This document shows positions 46,677 through 56,633 of a stretch of 64,000 nt of DNA, one piece after another. Source of the DNA: Membranipora membranacea (lineage: Eukaryota; Bryozoa; Gymnolaemata; Cheilostomatida; Membraniporidae); contig OU612068.1 of NCBI GenBank assembly GCA_914767715.1, positions 34,348,001 through 34,412,000 of the forward strand. The letters are read 5' to 3'. Below the pieces are notes generated by a model. The model was given only the letters and a program-made list of their open reading frames with translations. It did not search any database and was not told the DNA's origin. Numbering within the stretch: the first letter of the stretch is position 1; the number at the start of each line of letters is the position of its first letter. The translations under genes and the position numbers were made by a program.

Positions 46677-49600
46677 ATGCCTCCTGCTAAGATTCTTGGA
46701 AAGGATGAGTATCCAGAGTTCCAGTATAAGCCAGCACATCAGTTTATGAGATGTCACAGCCATAACGATGACCCAGCAGATGGCGACACCAAGGTGTGTG
46801 TTTAAATTATAAACCAATGGTTAGGGGCCTTGATTGTTTTATACAAAGAGTTTGTTAGGATTAAGAATGGGTAAGAAAGTAAATGGTGTTGATCTAAGAA
46901 GCGTAATTGTCTGTATGACACCAATTTGGTTGTCAACAGCAGCAAAGCTGTGTGGTAAGTAGCCTAGCTAAAGAGACTTCATAAGCTCATTTCATTCAAA
47001 TTGGCTCAAGTTGCCGTTTCAGGTTTACTGTATAGTCACAAATAGAGTTAACCACATTATTTTAATCACACAAAATTAGACCGCATAACTTTTCTACAAC
47101 AGCCAAAACTCATCCAAATATGAGTATATTAATGAGTGTATTTTTATGAACATACACTATCATTACAGAGACGATGAAAATCGTATGACTGGTGATAGCT
47201 CTCAGTTTAGGTCTTATACATGAAATTGTAGTTTTAAAAAAGTCATAAAATAGTTGAAAAAGCTTGACTGCTGTTTGTTCTCAAAGTTTTGGTCTAAATC
47301 TGTAAGCGTTTTGAGAGGATATCCTTTGGCTTTGGTTAAAAACAATCCTGTGATGTAACTATCTGTTAACTCATGAAACATAGGTGTTCTGATTAAGCCT
47401 CACAATGTTTCTTACCTGGCTGCCATGAGAAAAGTTTCTAAGTTTGCATGCTGATGCTACAAGTATACTTAGTGACAAAAGGCAAGCAATCATAGAAACA
47501 ATGAAGACTAGAGTTTAGTTTGTCTGGTTTTGGGATGCCTCAATGAAGTCTAGCTCAAAGTTTTGCTAGCTGTATTAGGAGTTGATGAAAAATAATTAAA
47601 TTCGGTAAATTTGGCTGTTTCAAGCTTGTGCAAAAACTGCAAAAACTACTAACATAAATATGTTGTAACTGCAAAAGCTGAATACATCCACAAATGTTGT
47701 TAGATGAAGTGATCTGCGCACACCCACTACATACAAATGTATACTGCATATATTGTATGATAATGCAGATATATTTATTAGCACATTTCTGGAGAATTTC
47801 AGCCTTTACAATGAAAAAGATATCAAGACAATCAACTCCACACCACTCGTATTCTTCACTCTTGGCACATAACGAAAAGCTTTTTTTTCTTAAAAATTCA
47901 TCTCCCGTGCAAGAGGGACAATTCTATTGGTATCAATGATTTTTGCCGTAGAGATTTTTGAAATTTCTCACTCCTGAGATCTTGCCCAAGTACAGCAGTA
48001 TTATCACCTGGCTATAAATTTATTTTTGTGAGTATCCTTAAACTAGATGCACCAGTTTAATATTAAAAGCAGGATCTCTGTTGAGACCCTAACCTAATTA
48101 TATTTTTATATCTCATATTTTCATATCAAGTCCCCCGTCGAAAGCCTTGTAGATATTAATGATTTACACATCTTAATGTGTTCTGATTCCAGATATGGCG
48201 TTGTGCTTTTGAGCCAGACCCAGAGAACGACACTAAATGGACGGGTATAGTGGCCACATGCGGTGGATCATATATCTGTCTGATAGACTCACACAAAGGA
48301 GAGTGTAAAGCTAAACTTCTACAGCATGAGGACCAATACTTTGATGTTCTCTGGTCTACTGTCAAGTTTTCTGATGGTGTCAACACCAACGTATTAGCTG
48401 CCGCAGGTGACCGTACATTTATTTTTTCAGCACTGACACTTATCAGGCTTATCAGGGAAAGGAAAAAACTCTAATTTGTTGTGCTTTGATGCTCATTTAG
48501 AACATTCTTGTTTATAAGTCTGTTCTTTTTACAGGTGCGGAAGGTAGAGTTACACTCATACATCCTTCTAAGAATAAGATGTTTGCCCATCTGCCGGTGT
48601 TTAAGAAGGCATATATCAGCTGCCTGAGACTTCATCCTGGCAATGTTAACTGGCTGTTTTGTGGTGCTGACCATGGCAAGATTGCCCTCATAGATACTGG
48701 TCTCAGTGGCTCAACCGACTACAAGATCGCCTGGCAGAAAATCAAAATGGTACCTAGATTTTCATTGCTCATCCGTACAATTAATGCTGCTGCTTTATAT
48801 AGGGTGTTATTCAAATCGATCAAATAATGCAGTAACCCCATGGCCATTTCAAGTGATTAGGATGATAGTATGATGGGTTTCATTACGGTTGATTTAATCG
48901 ATTCTCACTTTCGATTTGTTTCAATAGTTCACATGTAATGGTACAGACATAATACAGATGATAGTGAGGGATAACTTTCTCATAGCAGCCGCCCAGAAAG
49001 GTTGCTTTGTATGGAGAATGAGAAACATCAGCAAAGACAGAGAGGACCAAAAAGAAGACAGTCAACTAACATTTCCAGGTAGATTTTGAAGCAAATAGTC
49101 TTCTGGGCAACTTTACCTATGTGGCATGCATATGACGCACAAAAAAAAATTCTGACAAATGAAGAAGATATCGCTGAAAACTATGCAGTGTACGACAACA
49201 GCCAGCGTCACAAGTATTATGAGAATATACCCTTATTATATTAACGTATTAACTAAATGTTGTTTTGAAATGTTGTCTAGGCCTAAATAGACGAGAAGGT
49301 TGAAAAGGTTGATGTTTCTATTATAAGCCTTGCGCAACATGTTGTGGTATCACCTGGGAGTACTCCTGTTATACAGACAAACACAGAAAAAGGTCACTTG
49401 TCCTTGTCAAACTGAGTCTCTATAGAATATATTTATTTCTTTTCTTGCCTAAATAGATCATACTCCCACATAACCTCATCTCTGTCATTGTTTGTAGGTT
49501 CATCATCATCAGATAATTACTGTGATGGTATTACTCTACTAGATGAGAACACAGTGGCTATCAAATTCTCAAAGAGTGCCTCTGTATTCATATGGTAAGG

Positions 49601-51390
49601 GAGATTTGTCTTATCCAACAAGAAATTTGTTTAAAATATTCATCTATCATTTCAGAATCCTGGATTCATTTATCCAGTTCTATAGAGTTGTCTTGCATTC
49701 AACCCTGCCTTGATAATATCCGTTTTATCTGGAAAAATATATAGGCATCTGCAAATAATGAAAACCATAAACGTCTTACTACTATTGTTTGCATGAAATG
49801 CATTAAACATGATGATGATCCTGACAAAAAAAAGGGATTGGAGTTCACTTGTACAGTAAGCAATAGTATGAGGTAGCGTCTTGCTGTTTCAGGAGTATGG
49901 ATGTATTAAATGCTAAAAAATTGGCTCCTACGATCCATGTGAAGCCCGCTCTAATCCTGCCTTGGGTAAAAACTACTGAAATCTACATAGATATCACATC
50001 CAGGTAAAGTGAATTTTGTTACATTAGATAATGTTATAAGATTTGATGTTAATTAATTCTCTATGATAACAAAACTGCTAATGATACCCGTGCAGTGGTT
50101 GTGACCCCACAGCTGCTAGGAAGTGCTCGCTGAGTGTCCTGTATTCAAAGCAAATAAATTATAATGATGAAGCGATGTTTTTTAACTTGGCTAACGGAAA
50201 TGTCACATTATTATGAATTCATTATTATAGAAATGGGCTTCTGGTAGCTGGTGATCACAAGGGAAACATTCTACTCTACTCCATAGCTGACTATCTCAAA
50301 AGTAAGTGAGGATTTTACAATAAATAAGAAAACATGTATATTTGCTGTGCTCCACTCTGAATAGAAGAGCAGTGCGTTAGTTTATACAGTGCACTGGATA
50401 AGCTATACTTCGAAAGGCGAACAGCAAACACAGTTTACAGTGGTGTCTTTTTGTTATCATGTTAGTCAAAGCTGCCAGGAAATAGTGCTGTAGCAACAGG
50501 ATATTACAGAAGGGAGCGAAGATTGGTGATAATCAGTTACACAGTTAAAAGACTCACCCATAAGAAAATTGAGTGAAATTTGATTTACAGCAGGACAAAT
50601 AATGATGAGAAAAAAAACCGAAACTCAAGCCGTAAAAACAACCATGTATTATAAAATTGTGATGGCAAACAATAATATATGTGTGGTAGTTTACCAAATC
50701 TGAAAAAAAAACAAATCAGGGATGGTTCCGTTGTCTCCTCATATTGACTTACAAGTTGATGGAAAACAATAATCCACATTTGAGATGGGAAGTTGTGACA
50801 GCTTATCACAATTCTGTGCTTCTTGAATCTGACCGGTCTCAAACAATTTTCATACAGGCAAAGAAATAAAGAATGATATGGTTAGAGGTTAGAGAGCAGC
50901 TGAGTCATTGTTCCCTCTTTGCTTTTGTCTATGCTTTTTTAAGTGTTGGGTATTCAGCAGTGATGGCAGATCAAGTGCTCAATTGGCTGCACATGCAACT
51001 TTGCCTCAATTACGAAACAGAGAGCGATGTTCGTTGGGTAATATATGCCACAATCTCACACTATTGGCTGTCTGTTTGTGCACTCAAACTATGTTGAGTC
51101 ATACAAGTAATAAAAATCCGACTAGCTCATCAGATCCACAGCCATATCTTACTTTGAATGATTCTGGTTTTCTTACAGACAAATCAGGTTACGGAGAGAC
51201 TGAGACACCCAGATGTACATTACTCTGGCCTTCGCTCAAACCCGACACAAGTGATCCTATAAACAAGAGATTAAAGAAGATAGATAACCCTCCACTTATA
51301 AACCACGCCTCACTCAGTCCTGATATGAAGTATCTGGTCGCGTGTACTGACAATAATCTAGTGTGCATCTGGTCCAGAGCAGATCTCTAA
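46677..51390 (+). CDS. LRWD1: LRWD1/ORCA-like WD40 protein (no leucine-rich repeats seen)
   Basis: Eight exons: 46677-46793, 48193-48406, 48535-48749, 48928-49078, 49498-49594, 49893-50003, 50231-50301, 51179-51390; 395 residues, all in phase. The protein matches the C-terminal WD40 propeller of LRWD1 (ORCA), which stabilises the origin recognition complex on chromatin and at heterochromatin. Diagnostic stretches: CHS.N..P...T..W.CAFEP near the start, VATCGG...C.ID, VLAAAG..G.V.L.H, LF.GADHGKI.L.D, LLVAGD.KGNILLY, and the end CTDNNLVCIW. Human LRWD1 has about 250 extra N-terminal residues with leucine-rich repeats; none are visible here. In the exon-1 frame a TAA directly precedes ATG 46677, so this ATG is a plausible start, unless an upstream exon splices onto the AG just before it. 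Confidence 0.85.
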
Positions 51391-52013
51391 TATTCACAAC
51401 ACATAGAAGTGTCTCAATAACATCATCCTAAGCAGATAGTGGTCAGCATTGTTACTCACTGTAGATACCTGTTACTCATCATTTTGGTCTCTTTAATTGT
51501 TGAAGCTGGAATGTTCAAATGTTTCCGATCACGCAAATACAGATAGCTTCTCTTAGATCATTATCGGCTAATAAATGTGAACATTCCTCAGATTATCTGG
51601 TTCAACAGACCCTAAAAAATCAGTTTATGTCTCCTATCATGAATGGTACAATGTTCTTCTTGAACGCTCAGTTTTGCAATATCCTGGCTCCCTGTATTGT
51701 ATATAACTTCACATCATTCTTTTGTACCAAATTGTGTACATGGGTCATAAGAATTATGATAGCCGCTAGTTATGTTGGATTCTTTTCACTTTGAATTTTC
51801 AGTTTTCTGCTCATCAGTTGCCGATCTAATTACTATCTCCAAATAATGAGCAGTGTATATATTGTATAATAAAATACAAATCGTTAGAGGTGAATGCAAG
51901 TTACCTTTAATTCTTTCTTGTATCGACTCCACTGATACGGAATATCATTTTACCTCAGTAATCGGCTCGTTAGATGAACATGTTAGACATTGTTCACTGT
52001 CCTTTCATTTCTT

Positions 52014-52081
52014 TGGATATGGATATAATATATATATATATATCCATATCAAAATACATAAGGATATTATCCTTATGTATC
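52014..52081. repeat. Two adjacent AT-rich hairpins
   Basis: GATATGGATATA is mirrored by TATATATCCATATC across an (AT)n core. Right after it ATACATAAGGAT is mirrored by ATCCTTATGTAT. Confidence 0.8.
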
Positions 52082-52346
52082 GCCTCTCCCAATTATTAGC
52101 TGTCTATTCTGGTTTCTTCTACCAGTAGCCACAGTAAGTCTTAATGGGTTGTATGGCAGACCAGGTAGAATAAGATTGAGCTACTAGTTGTGAATCGATA
52201 TACTAGTAGGTCTACCTCTGAATAGGAAGTATAAACCATAAAATGAATGAAGTTCGATACCCGGTCTCGTTTGTTGACTGCTCATTGATTTTAATTGAAT
52301 TAGGTACCAAGCACATTGGTCATTAAATACTATCAGCAGATCTAAT

Positions 52347-52640
52347 TTTTTTTTTTTTTTTTGTGTCTTTATTGCTTACTATAAAAACTAGAATGAGTAA
52401 AACGGTGTCAAAGGTATATAAAAGGTTAAAAAGCAATGGGACAGTCAGATAGCACGAAGCTAGAGCAGAGACTGCCCGACTAGAACACTCGAAGCCACAC
52501 TCGCCTGCCGGAACGACAGATCGAAACATTCGCAAACTGCACACAATCAAACCCCCTCCCACAGGCGCGCCGCCAGGCCACCCAAGGAACCAGACTGAGG
52601 ACATATCTCCACTCTCATAAGGTACCTGTTGTACCATCAA
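52347..52640 (-). mobile_element. Probable retrocopy (LINE/SINE or processed transcript) with poly(A) tail
   Basis: On the minus strand a GC-richer stretch ends in AATAAA, a short spacer and an A run of at least 16. The sequence differs in base composition from its surroundings. No RT or known mRNA was recognised, so the source is unknown. Confidence 0.5.
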
Positions 52641-53531
52641 CACATTCTAACAGTATGGATTTTGTGCCGCCGGTGGCAGGAAGGGTGGATCCCTGTTGGT
52701 GTTATTAATTTTGTTTACTTACAAGAGTTATCTTTCACTGTCTTAATCACAAATTATCTCCCCTGTGGTATGAATGAAGCATTGTGGGTAACATTGCTCT
52801 TCCTTTTTGCAGTAAACGTGTTAGAGGTAGGTTGATTAATTTCTTGCCTCACAACTTTGAGGTACACCTGATGGTGTTTGATGCCATGTCAGAGGTATAA
52901 AAGTAAGCCTTCAGCACATTCAAAGAGCGGTTGTGGGACTGCTGAAACCATAACAATTCATTCAAGTTTATTTGGTATAATAATGGAATAAATTCTTGCA
53001 ATAAATTGAATAATATTTATTATGACAGTAAGTAACGTAACTTGAAAGTCAGAGTCAGAGTGAGTGTCAATTATTTTCTATCAATGAATCAAGATTGCTG
53101 TCTTGAAAAGAAATTGATACAATCACCAAGTGGTAATAGTAATAAGTATGTTACTCCTTATTATCATTTAGTTATGAATGAATTTGACACTCGTCTCTTC
53201 TTTAGTTGGTTTATTCCTAAAATCACCTTGTAATTGTGTAGAATCAAGGAGTACTTATAACTCCTGGGATTTGGTAAATTCTAGAGTGGAAGAGTGTGTG
53301 TTCTTTGTGGAGTAGTGAAAGCAAAGCTGAAATAATTTATGCAGGTTAGGTTAAGGTAAAACAAATGAAGGATAGACTCAAGCTGTCACTTAAAGATAAT
53401 CTTATCTAACTGAGGGTTAGGCTACTGACTATCATAATCATCTTGACATAAATCTATCTACCATTTTAATCAATCTCTTAATTTTCTCTTTGTAGTTGTG
53501 AAATTTCCTCGCACGAACTGACAGTCTTAAA

Positions 53532-54906
53532 ATGGCCCCATCTAAGAAGGGAGTAAGTATGATTACTGGTCATATTATCATCATACTTCTTTTCAGTTGG
53601 ACCAAGTTGGTATATTTGTGTTTGCTTCAAAATTTACCAGGAAAAGAATCAGGGCACACAAAAAGAGGATGAGGCTTTGTATTGGTTCTTTGGAGTTCAT
53701 CCTTCATGCATAAATTCAAATATTTGTTAGAAAAAGACGCTTATATTATAAATCTAGTTTTGTTAACGACTCCTTTTGTCCTGAATTGCAGAAGAAGTCA
53801 TCTGAGAGCATCAATGCTCGTCTTGCCCTGGTTATGAAGAGTGGTAAATACTGCCTGGGATACAGACAGACCCTGAAAACCCTGAGAATGGGAAAAGCCA
53901 AGCTTGTCATCATCGCTAACAACACTCCTCCCCTGAGGTAAAGTACAAACACAATTCATATTTTCATCAAAATGTGTGTGGTTATATTTGAAATGTGTAT
54001 GTAACGGTTCTTAGGTATGACCCTCTCATGATTCTTGTTTATAGTGATGGTGCCGACTCTTAAAACCAGAACAGATGTACAGCCAACACTGTCATTTGTT
54101 AGAATTGTGTGCTTGTAATCATTTCTGTACTTTCAGGCCATGAAGATTATAGGATTTAGTATTGCTAACAACTTTCAGTCAAAAGGCAATCTGAGGAAAT
54201 CGGTCGACAGGTTTGTATAGTTGCATAGTGAGAGCTGCTCAAGCCTAGCATACTCACCAAACAGTCTGCTAGGCTCCAGCAGCTCCAGTCAGTATTCAGT
54301 CTATTTTCGCCAGTGAGACATCGGAGCGGAAGCCGAGATGGTGTCTTGCTTACACTCGACTAGTTTATCTGACATAATTGTTCTCAACATTGCAGAAAGA
54401 GTGAGATCGAGTACTACGCTATGTTGGCTAAGACTGGAGTACATCACTACAGTGGTAACAACATTGAGCTGGGAACTGCCTGTGGTAGATACTACAGAGT
54501 ATGCACACTGAGCATCACTGACCCAGGTAAACAAAAACTTGTATATCATCACACAGTACAAGACTCGTCTGTAAAATTATATCAATCGACAATTATTTCC
54601 GATTTAGCTTGGAAATTAATAGCCAAGATTGGATTTAGGCTAGTAACCCTACTTCACAACAATGTAATAATGCAAAATATCTTTTGTATATTTAAGTTAA
54701 AATTTAACAGTGAATCTGATGATTTCTTTCCTAGTGGATCCTTCTGAAGTACTCTAATCATGATGATTACTTTATCTGAACATCACTGTAATTCATAACC
54801 TGCATGAAATTCTAACTGGAAAGTTTGCTTCCACTCACGGATGTAATTGCTGTTGTTTTCAGGAGATTCTGACATCATCAAGAGCATGCCAACTGATGCC
54901 CAATAA
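53532..54906 (+). CDS. RPL30: Large ribosomal subunit protein eL30
   Basis: Four exons: 53532-53552, 53792-53937, 54396-54526, 54863-54906; 113 residues (human 115). eL30 is a component of the cytosolic 60S ribosome, a small alpha/beta RNA-binding protein of the L7Ae/L30e fold. The sequence is near-invariant: [34 protein letters not shown], then [33 protein letters not shown], and a D-rich end. The tiny first exon (seven codons, MAPSKKG) is typical for ribosomal protein genes. Transcription goes on past the stop: a 3'-UTR intron (about 54940 to 55180) and AATAAA at 55276. Introns 2, 3 and the 3'-UTR intron carry small-RNA-like structures, so the gene probably doubles as a snoRNA host. Confidence 0.97.
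54234..54290 (+). ncRNA. Stable hairpin in RPL30 intron 2, candidate small RNA
   Basis: GAGCTGCT...AGCCTAGCA pairs with TGCTAGGCT...AGCAGCTC, about 17 bp of stem with a small 2x2 internal loop and a 16-nt terminal loop. A second weaker hairpin with ACA after it follows (to about 54352), which would suit an H/ACA snoRNA, but no clear ANANNA hinge was found. A pre-miRNA-like or transposon-derived hairpin is also possible. Confidence 0.35.
54707..54789 (+). ncRNA. C/D-box snoRNA candidate in RPL30 intron 3
   Basis: Terminal stem ACAGTGA/TCACTGT; C box CTGATGA (54716), D' box CTGA (54744), C' box ATGATGA (54760), D box CTGA (54776). The sequence before D' (CCTAGTGGATCCTT) is the likely guide and is shared with the second candidate at 55037. 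The space between C' and D is too short for a guide. It lies wholly within the intron between the exons ending at 54526 and starting at 54863, the normal place for animal C/D snoRNAs. The target RNA was not identified. Confidence 0.8.
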
Positions 54907-54939
54907 ATGGATTGTATACTTTGAAAATGGACTGAGAAG

Positions 54940-55180
54940 GTAAGCTGGTCAACCTTAAATATGAAATAATATACCACTGCTTGTTCGAAGCCGGCACATA
55001 AGAGCGGATAATTTAGTATCCTAATAACGTTATGCTCTTGGTATGATGACTCCTAAGTGGATCCTTCTGATGTACTCTATATAATGATGTATCACTAGTC
55101 TGACCAAGATGTAATATTGGTACATCACAGAAACAACTTGCTTGTGTAATGTTTTAATGGTATGATTTTTTTTCTTCAGA
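54940..55180 (+). other. Probable 3'-UTR intron of RPL30
   Basis: After the stop codon the transcript reads GGACTGAGAAG followed by GTAAGCTGG, a good donor. A T-rich stretch ending TTCTTCAG precedes ATAATGGATCG, a good acceptor. The AATAAA at 55276 lies beyond it. The intron contains a snoRNA candidate. Confidence 0.65.
55037..55108 (+). ncRNA. C/D-box snoRNA candidate in the RPL30 3'-UTR intron
   Basis: Terminal stem CTTGGT/ACCAAG; perfect C box ATGATGA (55043), D' box CTGA (55067), C' box ATGATGT (55084), D box CTGA (55100). The guide before D' (CCTAAGTGGATCCTT) differs from the intron-3 candidate by a single base. The flanking stems differ, so this is a diverged paralogue and not a recent copy. 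Confidence 0.8.
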
Positions 55181-55275
55181 TAATGGATCGAAGAGCGACC
55201 TGATATTCACAGAGCATTCGTCCAGAGTTTCTTATTTGTCCTCTACTTTTTATACATTCATGTTGGTTATGCAGG

Positions 55276-55281
55276 AATAAA
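55276..55281 (+). promoter_or_regulatory. Polyadenylation signal of RPL30
   Basis: AATAAA, 370 bp after the stop codon and downstream of the inferred 3'-UTR splice acceptor. Confidence 0.7.
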
Positions 55282-56633
55282 ATCTGAAAATCCACATTCT
55301 GTGATTTGTGTCACAATATACGGTCGGTCAAACAACGAGTATGGTCATCATAACAATGATTAAATGTGAAAGAAAATACACACATATCCATGCCTAAAAT
55401 CTATTTTATAAATCGCACCAAAACAATAGAAATAACCATGCCATCACATGTGCCCAGTATAATTGCGCCCAATGGGACCAAAGCTTGTCGGCTGTGAGCC
55501 AGACCGATAAATGAATGGCTGAGTGGATAATGTAAGTACAATGGATAGTGATTCTATTCAAGAGGAAATCTTATTTTAGTTTGGTAACCTACATCAATAA
55601 TTGTGCACATTAGTTGGCAGGGATTGCTCATGAATGATGTGCAGAAAACTGCTTGGGATGACTGATGGAACGAATGGGGACTTCAATGAACTCCCTCCTA
55701 TCAAGTCTACAACCTGAAGAATTGGGATCTAATTTGTTTCTATGACCTGCAGAGGCGAGATGACTTCGATTGGAGTAAAATCGAGTCGGATGAATTTTAC
55801 TGGTTAGCAATATTTTCCTCCCCTTACTCACTTTTTTAGCAACGTTAAAATGTGGACATCATAGACTAATAACCTGGCGACATTTTATTGCACATCGCTT
55901 GCACCGTACCTGCAGTGCCAGAAAATGACAAATTTACATTGGGAACTTGGAGCACATTTCGATGCAAAGATGACAAACCTGTATAGATAGGACGCACACA
56001 TGTGCTAAGTGATATGTTTGCCCCTGTTTCACTGAGAAGTATTGCTGCTAAGAAACCATAGCATTAGTTGGCACAAACAAAGGTTGAGTTCTTGGGACAT
56101 AGTGTACCAACGCACAGGATGATTTTGAAATGCAGCCATACATCAAGAGGCTCTCTGGATCCATAGACTCCTCAGTTATAATCATGCACCCTCAACTAAA
56201 ACCCAGGGTTAGCAAAACTTGGCACAGCTCTGTTGTTCCTATACTGGCATCGAATATAATTCCAAACAATAACTTGAGGTTCCTTTGTTATATTTGTAGG
56301 TACTTCCAATATGGTATAACCTCTCTGGAACCTTATTAACAAATTGAGATATCAAGTTGTTGCAGTTGTCTAGCAAAGGATATATAACTCTCTACACTAA
56401 TGATATATCAGCTGATAGACTGACTATCGTAACATGTGAATAAATATATAGAGCAAAACTGACAAAAAAAGCAACAGGAATTTTTATTTAGCAGATTTAT
56501 AAACTCAAAAAAAGATAGAAGCAGATTAGCAAAAATTTACTTGCATAAAATTATATGGTCAGAATTGCGTGGCACAGGTTGAGGTTGGTCGCATTAACTT
56601 ATTATGCATTATGGCTTGGAAAGGTAACAAATC
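55282..56633. other. Intergenic region between convergent RPL30 and TXNDC5-like genes
   Basis: About 1.35 kb with only short unrecognised open frames (for example 55628-55831 minus, 56130-56339 plus). No RNA gene or repeat was identified. Confidence 0.5.

Larger units (their letters stand above)
51391..53531. other. Intergenic region between LRWD1-like gene and RPL30
   Basis: It holds AT-rich palindromes around 52014-52081 and a poly(T)-ended retrocopy at 52347-52640. RPL30 5'-UTR sequence lies at the right end; a TTTCTCTTTGTAG at 53490 looks like a splice acceptor, so an untranslated first exon may lie in here. Confidence 0.5.

Noticed and set aside
50908-51178. Long 5' extension of LRWD1 exon 8
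   Set aside because: Reading is open but unlike LRWD1; the TTTTCTTACAG acceptor at 51178 joins the exon in phase to a conserved frame.
53990-54070. Possible third C/D snoRNA in RPL30 intron 2
   Set aside because: TGATG is present and ends pair weakly (GGTT/AACC), but there is no proper D box.
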